In this document: one piece after another, positions 23,911 through 35,032 of the stretch
Numbering within the stretch: position 1 is the stretch's first letter
Layout: every line of letters starts with the position of its first letter
DNA from: Lichtheimia corymbifera B2541
Taxonomy: Eukaryota; Mucoromycota; Mucoromycetes; Mucorales; Lichtheimiaceae
Reading direction: 5' to 3'
Assembly: GCA_000697475.1 (NCBI GenBank)
Contig: JNEU01001154.1
Span: forward strand, 124,001-188,000
Length of the DNA: 64,000 nt
Made by a program: the position numbers and the translations under genes
The notes under the pieces: generated by a model
The model's input: the letters and a program-made list of their open reading frames with translations, nothing else
Databases searched by the model: none
What the model was told of the DNA's origin: nothing

Positions 23911-24594
23911 GGAATACTTTTCAATGACAAGACGAGAAGAACGGATGCCACGTGAAAAGTCTTTAAAAAAGATATCCTCATCCGAAAGATCTTCGTCATC
24001 TGATTCAAAGATAGATTTGCCTTTGCTAACCGAAAAAGGTGGTTCCTTGGTCTTCTTTGGTGGAGGCTTGGCCATTGGGATAATGGGTGGACCCGAAGTA
24101 ATATCATGGAAATCAACCACCTCCTGCATAAATTGAGTTTAGCTTGGGGAATATGAGAGATCAGCAACAAAGAGTTAATTTACCCCCTTCATAGTATTCG
24201 CTGGTTGCTGTTTTGGGGCGACTACCGTTGCTGTGGCTACTGTTGGTACGCCTGCTACGATCTCGCTGTTGCTTCGACTGCTGTTGGAGCCTCCACCACG
24301 CACCTCTGATGTGGACGACGATGGCGACAGCGGTGGAGTTGTATTATGTACTGAATGGCTCTTGACGGCTTCATTGGCTACTTGTGGACTCGATATTGAC
24401 GATGACAACGACGACGGCTGTAATGGATCAAGGTGACCGAGTTGAGTGAGGATCAGAGAAGCGCGGAAATCGCGAGTGAGCTGAATCTCGTCGAGGGGTT
24501 GATAAGTATCGTCAAGTCGCCTTTGCTGTTGCTGAGTAGAAAGAGCGTTGTCATCACCATCCTCTGCTAGCTTTGATGTATTGTATTCCAACAT
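21982..24594 (-). CDS. Unrecognised 850-residue low-complexity protein
   Basis: Two exons (24594-24184, 24123-21982) give 850 residues. I do not recognise the family. The protein is mostly disordered, with Asn, Gln, Ser and Pro runs. It also has ordered-looking islands: an acidic SIFESDDEDLSDEDIFFKDF, then GIRSSRLVIEKYS; AAFAHHLHENRLSVMQLRES; RVIRRTIIYVPPDSLNFMKN; and LEVREMDDGTVEWGIVKKQG. A charged helix suited to a coiled coil ends it (KEQELAKEREKLELERMKQA). Islands between disordered linkers suggest a scaffold or regulator with short binding motifs, but that is inference. There is no membrane segment or signal peptide. I chose the ATG at 24594 as the first in frame before the open stretch. 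The long frame and clean GT-AG intron make the gene itself likely. Confidence 0.75.
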
Positions 24595-25528
24595 GAAAGA
24601 AGAATAAAAGTTATAGTTTACACAACATGTTGCACGTATGTAGAGGGCTTGGGTTGCACCAAATGTCCTGTTTTGCATTCAAAGCATTTGTTGCCATTTG
24701 AGTCTACGACGTCTCAGGTACTACATTGATCTCATCCAATATTTTGGCAATGCAACATGTGTTATCTGATGCTTTATAGCGCGGCTTTTTATATGGGTTA
24801 AGCCTTTTTTTGTATATGTCTGTGCTACTCATCATGCGAATACCCGCCTTTACCACGTTGTCTACCTCACAGCACTAGCAAGATTTGATTGTTCATGCAA
24901 CCATGCAGCTCACACTATAATCTATCACGGGAGTTTTTACCGATATTCTGCATAACTTTGATCACATTGTGGTGTCAACTATATCCAGAAACCCAAGGAT
25001 AACTCACACACCACCACAACCATAACAACACCACCACATGCATCGTGCCGACGAGCACCCTGACGTGTGTACCCCCCAATACCCAATTTTAGAAAGTGCA
25101 GTACAGCAATTCTAATGCATTGAATGCCATATGGAAAGAAAAAGCTATAAACATACTTTTTCTATGCAAAGAGTACATACGTGATTTAGGTGATAGATGA
25201 ACAGTTGTAAAACCAGGTGAAAGGTGTTGCTCAAAGAAGGGATGTCTTGTTAATTTGGCAGTTGGGTTACAAGACCGAGTCGCCGAAGATTATATGAAGA
25301 TTTTTTTTTCTATCTCCTCTCTGTCGATTCTGGACTCATCATCCCCTTACTATTATTTGGCGTGGGCATGCATTGAGCTCCAGTGTATTTCTTTTTATTC
25401 TCTTTTCTCTTCATTCTCTACTAATTTTAACTTCACCACACCATCCATTCCTTCATTCTTCCCCCCACACATTCATTACTACTCTCCTCCTCTTTTAACG
25501 ACTATCCCCTTACTACTCTCCTTTACGA
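24595..25528. other. Divergent intergenic region
   Basis: Some 930 bases between two divergent starts. No gene is seen. A pyrimidine-rich leader (about 25310-25520) precedes the Asp-rich membrane protein gene. Confidence 0.6.
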
Positions 25529-26491
25529 ATGAAAATCAGACACCTTGCAGCACTTGTCACTGCCGTCATTGCCAACTCATGGCTTGTGTCACCCATTTTG
25601 GCTCAAGACGATGGTAATACACAAACAAAGAATACAACACGTAAAATGCTCACTGCCATTGTAGGCTCATATGATGACGACGATGGTTCTTGGGATGGCA
25701 GCGATGATAACGGTGACGACTATGACAATGGAGGAGACGACAATGGCTATGATGACGGTAGTGGTGATACTACTACTGGAGACGATTACGATGATAGCGG
25801 TGATAATGGCGATTACGATGATGGCAGTGGTGGAGACGACTATAATGATAATAGTGGAGACATTAATGATGGCGGTGATGATTATGATGATGGCAACGGC
25901 GACAGCACAGGCCAAGATGATGGCACCAATAATGATGATGGCACTGATGGCTCCGATTCAACCGACACGTGGGATGACAACGATGGCACACAACCCACAG
26001 ATGATGGTAGTGATAATGCAACAGCTACTGATGAATGGGGCAATCCAATCACCACATCAACCGATGATATGGGGGCTTCGACCACTATGAGCGCTACCTT
26101 AGCCCCATCGACTACCGATAGTGTTGCACCCACTGATACATTGCTTAGCAGCTTTACTACTAGCAGCAGCATTGCACCAAGTGAAACTGCTACCCTGCCA
26201 GCCAATGATGGCAGTAGTAGCAGTAATACCGGAAAGATTGTAGGAGGCGTAGTAGGTGGTGTAGGTGGTGCCCTGGTGGTAGCTGCCATTGCCTTTTTTA
26301 TTATCCATCGTAAACGAAAGAGCAAGCACGAAGATGTTGAAGTTTTCCAACCACGCGATGAACTTCAGGAACCTCGTGCTTCATGGATGTCTGCTTCTCA
26401 ACCTGCTAGCCCCGCAAGCATGTCACAGCCCTTGACTCAGTCATATCAACATCAGCATGGTCCTCCTCCCACTCCCGTTCATCACGCATAA
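25529..26491 (+). CDS. Secreted-then-anchored Asp/Gly-rich single-pass membrane protein
   Basis: One exon, 320 residues. Residues 1-26 look like a signal peptide (MKIRHLAALVTAVIANSW, ending SPILAQ). Residues about 48-165 are an acidic low-complexity region built from D, G, N, T and S in DDG/GDD-like units. Residues 165-233 are Ser/Thr-rich, suited to O-mannosylation. A glycine-rich hydrophobic helix follows at about 237-259 (VGGVVGGVGGALVVAAIAFF), then a basic stop-transfer HRKRKSK and a 55-residue cytoplasmic tail. The layout resembles fungal cell-surface sensors or mucins, but no named family is recognised. The outer domain carries a very high net negative charge, and cation binding is possible but unproven. 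Confidence 0.8.
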   Translation: MKIRHLAALVTAVIANSWLVSPILAQDDGNTQTKNTTRKMLTAIVGSYDDDDGSWDGSDDNGDDYDNGGDDNGYDDGSGDTTTGDDYDDSGDNGDYDDGSGGDDYNDNSGDINDGGDDYDDGNGDSTGQDDGTNNDDGTDGSDSTDTWDDNDGTQPTDDGSDNATATDEWGNPITTSTDDMGASTTMSATLAPSTTDSVAPTDTLLSSFTTSSSIAPSETATLPANDGSSSSNTGKIVGGVVGGVGGALVVAAIAFFIIHRKRKSKHEDVEVFQPRDELQEPRASWMSASQPASPASMSQPLTQSYQHQHGPPPTPVHHA

Positions 26492-26989
26492 AGCAACTCA
26501 TTTTTGTCGTTAGACTCTTTTATACACATCATATTCATAGTCCTTACTGTCCCATATTATATCATAATATATTTGCATACGCGATTAGTTACAGCGATTT
26601 AATATTGCTATGCAAGGGGGGATGTGTGTTTTTAAAATTAGAGGAAAGGATGTTCTCACATAACATAGATGCATGACAACAACGCTTGCGTATGCAAAGA
26701 TCAAGTGACTTATCGTCGAATGCGAATGACATGGAGAAAGCAAATCAAAAAGTGGTGTAGTATATATAGATAATGCCAATGTGAGGAAAAAAGAGTACCT
26801 TATCAATGGCCTTGATTGATATGTTATGATGATCGACGTAGGGTGATGTGTGGGTAGGAGGTATGTAGCGTAGTAGCGCCAAATAGGGCTGAGCACGCGA
26901 CAGGCACGTACATTCAATCGAATTAACATTTTTGGTCGCGACGAACGGTTGCTGCTTCTTTCAAGTACAACTCCTTCTTGTCGTCTCCA
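26492..26989. other. SMC6 promoter region
   Basis: About 500 bases with no gene visible. An ACGCGAC site lies at 26895 and a TCGCGACGA site near 26935, close to the SMC6 start at 26990. They resemble the sites in front of RNR1. Confidence 0.5.
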
Positions 26990-29900
26990 ATGTCACCATC
27001 GGTCAAACGACGCCTCTCCCCCACTGAAGAGATTGACGGCGATTCTCATTCTGATACTTCGGCAAGTGCTTTTGATAGCAACAAACCATTCCCCCTTTAT
27101 TCGCTAATAGATCCCAATTGTTGACAGGTGTCTAATTCACAAGTCGCGAGAAAGAAAGCCAGACTAGTCGACGGCAATGACCAAGGGGAGGAATCCAGTG
27201 ATACCGACTATGACGAAGACGAAGACCTTGAAATCGAGTCGCAGGCATTGTCCAATGCACACTCAATGTCGGTCGCAAGAGGCATGGTGCGTTGGCCACT
27301 CTCTTTTTCTGGTTAAAGCTAACATGGGTCGTATCATTTCCTATAGGAAGTTTCTGAAGCAGGCACCATATCATGCGTGGAGATATTCAACTTTATGTGT
27401 CATAAACATCTCAAGATCGAGTTGGGCCCAAAGATCAACTTTATTATTGGTCATAACGGAAGTATGTACATGGATGGTATCTTGGGAGATTGACACGGCA
27501 CCGACTTACTTTGTGGTCATAGGTGGTAAAAGTGCCATTTTGACAGCCATCACCATTGCATTGGGTGCCAAGGCAAACTCGACCAATCGTGGCAAAAATC
27601 TCAGTTCTTTGATTCGTGAAGGTTCAAAGTAAGTAATCAACAAGCCTGTTTATTGGATGTGGGAATATTGATAAAGGATGATAGTGCAGCATTGGCGATT
27701 GTTAAGCTCACCAACAAGGGCTCAGATGCTTACAAAGCGGATGTATACGGCGACGAGATCATTATTGAACGCAAGTTGCTACGTGATGGAGGTGGCCAGT
27801 ACAAGATCAAGTCATCCAACAATAAGACAGTCTCCACCAAACGTGAAGAATTAGTGGCGATATGCGATCACATGTCAATCCAGATTGATAATCCACTGAC
27901 GGTGCTCAGCCAGGATATGGCGCGTCAATTCCTCAACTCGAGTTCCAGTCATGACAAGTATATGGTAAGTGGTAGGCGGATATATAGAGTGGAGGAACAA
28001 AGGAAGCTGATGAGACCCCCTTTGTAGCTATTCATGCGAGGCACACAGCTACTTCAATTGCACGAGGACTATGAGACTATTCTCGAGAGCATTGAGACCA
28101 CCAAAGCTATTATCGATCGCAAAAAGGTTTTCTTGCCAGAGCTGAAGAAGGAAGCAAATATTGCAAAGGAAACGTACGAGGAGATGCTTTCTGCCCGTGA
28201 CATCGAGGCCGACATTGAAAAGGCCCAGAATGAGCTGGTATGGAGACAAATTGCTCTCAAAGAAGAGGAGACCGAGAAAAAGCGAAAGGAGCTGCAACAA
28301 TATGAGGAGGTCATGCGGCAACTCGAAGAGAGAAGGACGCAAGCAGAGGTAAGTAAAAAGGGAGATGGTTATCACATGGGACACAATGTCTCATTTGTTG
28401 GTGACGTTATAGAACAAGGCAAAGCGACAAGAGGAAGAATTGCAAGAAGCACAAAGAGTTGCAGAAGAATTCCAGGCTATGGGTGTCCCGCATTTAGAAG
28501 ATCGCCAAAGACTTGAAAATGAAAAATCAAAGCTTGAGTCTGATATGCAGGCATTATTGGTAACGTATCATGATTGATGAGAGGTGTTACAAGTGTCTTA
28601 CATGTATTTCTTTAGGGTGATATGACAGAAATCAATGGACAAGTGCGTGCAGCAAAAGTACGTGTGGAGAAGCATGAGAGCGATATCGCGCGGGAGACCG
28701 CCAAGCAGAATTCGGATAGTCAAGCCAAGCGTACACAAGTACAGGAGAAGTTGGATGAGCTCAAAGACACTTTGGACCGGAAGAAGGAGCAACGTGAGGC
28801 TTGCGAGAAAGAGCTTGAAGAGACCAATGGCAAGAAACGTGAGCTTGACGACGACTACGACGAAGCCAGGAAGAACTTTGATCACCATATGCGCAGCATG
28901 CAAGACGCCAAAAAGCAGGTCGAGAGCTTGAGAATGCAGCGCCAAAATAGACTCACAGCATTTGGCAGAAACATGCCTCAGTTGCTGCAAGACATTGATC
29001 GAGAACAGCGATGGCAACGCAAACCAGTGGGCCCACTTGGAAGATATCTTAAGCTCAAAAAGCCCGAATACTCAGATGTTATCGAGATGGTGCTCAACAA
29101 ATTCATGAATGCATTCGTCGTCGAGAACTTTAACGATCAAAAGTTATTGAAAGCTTTGCTCAGAAAACACCGGATGTACGTAATTACGTTCTTGTAACAC
29201 TTGCGTTATACTAATGCTTTCATTTCTGCAGGGAGTGGGGTACCACAATCTTCGTCGCCAAGCATGATATTTTCGATTTCAGCGAATCCGAACCCGATGA
29301 AAGATTCGTAACAATGCTGCGTGCACTTGAGGTATATCAAGCTTGTGAATTGTGCCATGTAAACCCCTTAGTTGACTAAGACGATTTTCATAGTTCGACA
29401 ACGAGTGGGTAAAGCGCCAGCTGGTCATCGTTGCAAGCATTCAACAAATTGTCCTGGTGCAAAAACGTTCTCAAGGTGATGATATTATGAACAATGGTGG
29501 TCCAAAGAACGTCAAATCGTGCTTCTCCCAAGATTGCTACAAGGTTGGCGCACAACAAGGTTTACGTTCTGAAGGCATGGCCAAATATAACGGCCCACCA
29601 CGTTTAACATCCGATGTGGGATCAGCGATTGAGTAAGTAACATTTGTCATGGTACACAATATGGGCCTTGCATTAATTTACTTTTCATCAGGCGAGCTGA
29701 GAATAAGCTACGAGCCATGAACAATCAAAAGGCTGAATTGGAACAAGCAGTACGTCATGCTGATCGTAAACGGCAAGAGCTTAGAGACAGGTTCCGCAAA
29801 TTGATGGTATAATCAAAAACATGTTATCCACAATGGCAGCACTAACGCACCTACTATGTCGTACTTAGAACGATCGAACAAGATTGGATGAGGAGATCAC

Positions 29901-31492
29901 ACGCCTTTCACATCAGTACAGAAAGTTGGAGGAATCTATGAAGGAAGAAGAGCCTGTCAATATCCAAGTCTTTATGACTATGCGAGATGTACGTGTTTTA
30001 ATCCTAATAAGGAACAATTACCTGCAGGAGATGAATCTCATCATGCTGTTTATCTAGGATTTATTGGAAAAGATCAAGACTCTCAAGGGCCAATATGCTG
30101 GACTAGTCACCCAGCAATCTGGAATCAGGGGCAAGATCGAAGCTGTTGCAATGAAGATTGAGGAGTATCAAGTGGCTGAGGATGAGCATCAAAAGGAATT
30201 GAATGAGTACAAGGTAGGGTGATACATTAGTGTTGAATTTAACATGATGCTTACTATGGTATGGTACACACACACACACTTTAGGCAACGATTCGTTCCA
30301 TTGAGGCTATGAAAGCTACTGCGAATCAGGACGTCGACAAGTATCAAACAAAAATGGATAGAGTCCGACAGCGAATGGATATTGCTCAGAAAGAGTTCAA
30401 GCACCTGGAGAATACACTCGCCGTAAGTGCCTGGCTGCATGGTGTTTTTTCACAACCTCCTAATATTTCTGTATCATTTAGGACTGGTTGAACAAAGCCC
30501 AGCTCAACTTCCCTGATCGTGTGGATACCGATGAGTCACCGGATCAATTGTCTCGCAAAATCGCTCACTTGCAAGTGCGTAAACAGGAGAAAGAAAATAG
30601 GTTTGTTGGAAAAAGCATATCATAAGGCACTTCAATTATACTTACGGGGAGTTCGTTTATATAGCACAGGAGTGTCATTGGAAGAAGCACAAGAGATAGC
30701 TATTCAAAAACATCGAGAGTACATTAACGCTGAGCAGACCGTAAGGACGATGGATGGATTGACCAAGGTAAAAAAGAAAAAAGGGAGATAATGTGTAGCT
30801 GATCGACACTAACTTCGGTTTCATCGATTGGCAGAGAATGAATAAGGCTTTGAGAGCACGTACGGATCGATGGCTCGAGATGAGAAAGTATATTGCTCTT
30901 ACTGCCAGCGGCCATTTCCGATACTTTATGGACAAACGCGGTGATGATGGTGTGCTCAAATTCAGCCATGAAAAACAAAAGCTGGATATGCGAGTTTTAA
31001 CCGGTGATCAGAATAACAAAACGGGCGCCCGACGCAAGGATTCCAAGTCATTATCTGGTGGTGAAAAGTCATTTTCCCAAGTCTCTCTTTTGTTGGCCTT
31101 GTGGCAAGGCGTTTCATCACCTATCCTTTGGTAAGTTATTGGTGATGGTGGTGTTGGATACAAATCAGGAGATTAATCACAATCACATAGCCTTGATGAA
31201 TTCGATGTATATATGGATGCCGTGAACCGAAAGCAGAGTATGAAATTGATGGTGAGTCTGTAACCACATGCGTATTAGAGCTGCATGGCTGACGCTTTTG
31301 ATGTAGATGGATTCGGCCTGTGAAAACAGCTCACAATATATTCTCATCACGCCTCAAGGTAAGATAAAAGATATCATATTGAAGCATAGGTATGTATATT
31401 AACGTATTTTTTTTGTAGACGCCAGCAACATGGTGCCAGGCCCCTATGTCACTGTACATCGACTTGCCGATCCCGAACGACGACAGGAGTAG
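26990..31492 (+). CDS. SMC6: SMC6, subunit of the SMC5/6 complex
   Basis: Twenty exons (26990-27061, 27128-27286, 27347-27461, 27523-27628, 27685-27964, 28028-28348, 28413-28559, 28616-29175, 29232-29331, 29394-29632, 29692-29806, 29869-29988, 30058-30213, 30285-30422, 30482-30600, 30665-30767, 30835-31130, 31191-31251, 31307-31358, 31419-31492) give 1110 residues, the normal length. The complex acts in replication-fork and homologous-recombination repair. Walker A is GHNGSGKS at 112-119, then the Smc6-type TVLSQDMARQFLNSSSSHDKYM. Two long coiled coils flank a hinge. The ABC signature LSGGEKS is at 1023-1029, and Walker B reads ILCLDEFDVYMDAVNR. Intron 1 appears to be GC-AG. The exon 5 acceptor was placed at 27684 because it alone keeps frame and the conserved run. 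Confidence 0.96.
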
Positions 31493-31727
31493 AAAACAAG
31501 TCATTTCTTTTCTGCAACTATATACCTTCATTCCTCCTCTTTTATATATAGTCAACATGTGTAAACAATTAAAGCTCTTTATAAGCACCTGTTTGTTTTG
31601 ATATGCAATAATCTGGGGGATTGGGGTGGGAATGATGTATTATGAAATGTATAGATGAGCAAAAGGATGATGCATTTGGGGTTGGATTCGTTTGTTCGTG
31701 GTATAAGTTGACAGTTGTAGTAGGATA
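31493..31727. other. Convergent 3' flanks of SMC6 and the Kin4-like kinase
   Basis: A 235-base strip between two converging stop codons. It should hold both 3' UTRs. Nothing else is visible. Confidence 0.6.
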
Positions 31728-34700
31728 CTACTCTTTGATCATGGAGACTGCTCCTTCATCAATGACACTGCTGCTATTGTTACTGCTGCTCACAATGCTA
31801 GAACGCTGTTGATGTTGTTGTTGTTGTAAAGTGTCCATGGCATTAGGGTCCGTGGGTGTTGAGACAGCCATGTAGCCACCGCCTTTCCTTCCAAGGTCCA
31901 ATGCGCCAAGCACAGCATGGTACAAAAACTTGTATGACCATACATTACCTCGCATGCGTCGAATGTCAACAATGTATAACCCAGGAAGGTTTTTGATCTT
32001 GCATACTTCCATGCTGAATCGCACCTCCTCACCAGGATCCACTACGGGGTCACCATAAAGAATAGCACTTGCACCAGCAGGATCATGATTGTTGTTGGAT
32101 GCAGGTAGATCTGCTGCTGCTGCTGCTGCTGTGTTGCCGTGAAGAGGAGGAGGAGGATGACGTCTTAAAAGCATACGTAGCCGTGTTGTGGGTGCATTCT
32201 GGGTGTTGTTGTTGATGCTCATGCGTCGCTTTTTGATATCATTTGAATTATTGGGTTTGGTCGTTGTGGAACGGGATGGATGATTTTCAGGCATTGGCTG
32301 ATGTCGTTGTCGACGAACACATTTCAGCTTGTATTCACCATCTTGCTTGACATCGATACCAATTGCAATAAGGATATGCTTCATTTCCATGACGAGTTGT
32401 GGCGGTGAAGCTGAAGTGAGAGCATTCTGATCAACAGCACCATGATAAGTCCGTAATCGTGCATCGTTAAATCGAGTTGTTGTATAATTGGCGGATGATC
32501 GATGGGGATGCGTACCTGAAGGAAAATGTTGTCAATGATTGCATGAATTCTCTTTTTGGGTACTTACTCAGGGGTGTCTTTTTAAACCATTCCATAAACT
32601 TTTTGCCTGCACTCTTTTTGCTGGAGCTTGGTGATAATTGTTCTGATGCTGAAGGTGTTGGTGTCTTTTGTTGCGATGCCGGTCTCGAAAATGTAGGTCT
32701 TCCCCGACGAGAAAGCGATCGATTTGGTTTTCCATTCTCTGATGAAAGAGGATTCACCAACAATGAAAGTGCTTTTCGACGTGTGCCACGAGATGATGGA
32801 TACGAAGTAGGTTTAGGTGATGTCGGTTCGGTTGGTTGTTGATCAGGATACGCGATGCCTGTAGAAGTTGATCGCTGAGTGCTACTGATATATGCCAATC
32901 GTGAATCGATCTGGGCCGTTGTATTCTGAAGATGTTGCTGCTGTTGTTGTTGACGCTGTAAACTCGATAAAAGCTTGGAATGTAGGATGGATTGACCGGG
33001 GATAAGTGAAGTGGGTCGTTGTTGTTGTTGATGATGATCAGGTGGTGTTACTGTGATCGAAGTACGATAACTATTGCCATTGCTGGATGCATTCCTTGAC
33101 AAGAAGCTCTTTAACATTTCAGTTCCTCGTTGATGAACACGTTTACTGGTGGTAAGTGTGGGTCGTGGTAATTGTTGAGATAATCGAATATCCTCTGTTC
33201 GACGTGCTGTTGATGGTAGGTCTAGGCTGACACCATGTCGTTCTCTCATAGGCTCATCACCATCATCATCATCGTCTTTTTCTCGTACATTAGGCGAAGT
33301 TGTTGTTGTTGTTGATGGCTCTTCGTTTTCATTGTTCTCAAGGGTATCATTGCGAGTTTCAGGTAATGGTGTATCAGGAACATTGACCACAGGTTGTTGT
33401 TGCTCATTGTCATCTGGAACATCTTCATTCATTGTATCACCCACGTCGTCGCTGTTGGCATGTTGATCTGGTTCATGGTTCTTTGATTCAACAAGTGATG
33501 TGGAAGGTTCGGGGCTATCATCAGGAACCACTGGCATTGGAAGATCAGCTGCATCAATGGCTTCGATTTCTAATTCCTTGATTGACTTTTCAAAGAGCGA
33601 ACGATATTGACTCAGCCATGGGTGCTGCATGATTGTATCCATGGTACATCGATTAGCTGGATTGGGCACAAGCATCTTTTGCAGTAGATCACGCGCCTCG
33701 GAGCTGACATAATCGGGAAATGCAAGCTCGGTGTTGAGAATGTACTTGTAAAGCAAGTTGATATTGTCGCCATCGGGGTTGGCAGGGTCATCGTCAAAAG
33801 GTAGATATCCACACAGCATCGCATATAAAATCACGCCACAAGACCAAATATCTACAGCTGAACCCACGTACATCCCTTCACTGATGACAAGTTCAGGAGC
33901 AGCATAACATGGCGAGCCACAGGAAGTGGACATGAGATCATCCTTGGCTGATGAAAACTGGTTTGCGAATCCAAAATCGGTGATAACAATGCAGCGGTCT
34001 CGGTCCAAAAGCAAGTTTTCCTGTTGTTGGTATATGCAGGTCATTGTTAGTATGGGAAATCATGCATAACCCTACATACTTACCAACTTGAGATCTCGGT
34101 GAACAATATGTTTTTGGTGCATATAATGGACACCACTGATCAGCTGTGCAAACAATCGGCTAGCGTCTTTCTCCTTGAGATATCGGTGTGCCAGAATATA
34201 TTCGAATAGCTCTCCTCCTATAACCATACAATGAATACACTGAAAAAAAGGATAGGACCAAAGGATATCACGGTACCTGAAGCACATTGAAGGATGATGC
34301 CGATATAGCGTTCGGTTTCAATAACGTCGTATAGCTTGACAATATAAGGGTGCCGCACTTTCTATTGGCATCACATGAGATTAGCACGTGTCGAATATCC
34401 TTCAACTTTTTCCTTTTGCCTTACTCTCAACACGGAGATCTCCCGCTCAACTTTGATCATTCTCATGGAGGAATCAAGGTTATCCTTTTTAATCAACTTG
34501 ATGGCCACCTAGAAGAATCATTATAAGTATATACACACACATACACAAGTCATAGACAACTTACCTCCTGACCTGTTTTGATGTGAACAGCTAATTTAAC
34601 CTTGCCAAACTCGCCTTCACCCAATGTCTGTAATAAGAGATAAGGTCCAAATACGGTTGGCTTCCGACCTTGAGGAGGATGATAATGATAGAGTTGATAG

Positions 34701-35032
34701 TAATACTGCCACCAAGGTTGTTGATGGGGTTGTTCTTCCTCGTGCGAGCTTAGTCGTTGTTTCTGCTCGTGTTGTTGCTGCTGCAAATCGCTAGGCAACG
34801 CATTGACAGAGTGAGAGCGTTGATTTCGAGCATGGTGTTGGGTGTGGTTGTTGTCATGATGGGTCGGGTCGCGAGGTTGTAGTACATCTGGTTGTTGAAA
34901 AGACGAGGGAATGGCCGACGTTGTAGTCGTGGTGGTGGTTGTTGTCATGATGGCAGGAGAATCGGGTCCTCCGTTATCGATGCAATGATGAGAAGAGAGA
35001 GACACCTGCTGTTGAGCGGGAGAAGGTGTCAT
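31728..35032 (-). CDS. Kin4/Snf1-related Ser/Thr kinase with C-terminal KA1-like domain
   Basis: Six exons (35032-34565, 34508-34425, 34361-34277, 34217-34084, 34020-32568, 32515-31728) give 1003 residues. Residues 1-125 are Gln/His-rich. The kinase runs from about 130 to 415: glycine loop GEGEFGKV at 138-145, ATP lysine K160 (VAIK), catalytic HRD with D254, DFG at 272-274, activation segment [15 protein letters not shown] and the Kin4-like insert [21 protein letters not shown] long disordered part with Asp, Gln and Ser runs follows. Then come [20 protein letters not shown] (near 760) and a KA1-type end ([20 protein letters not shown], near 920-940), expected to bind acidic membranes. Yeast Kin4 delays mitotic exit when the spindle is misplaced. 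Whether this protein does so is inference. Confidence 0.9.

Noticed and set aside
25667..26090. Long overlapping frames on both strands across the Asp-rich gene, one rich in Met and Thr, one rich in Ile and Val
   Set aside because: These come from GAT/GAC repeats read in other frames. Only the + frame with the signal peptide and membrane helix makes sense.
27629..27676. Acceptor at AAAG (27676) for SMC6 exon 5
   Set aside because: The phase is wrong. The AG at 27684 keeps frame and gives SNAALAIVKL, which fits the family.
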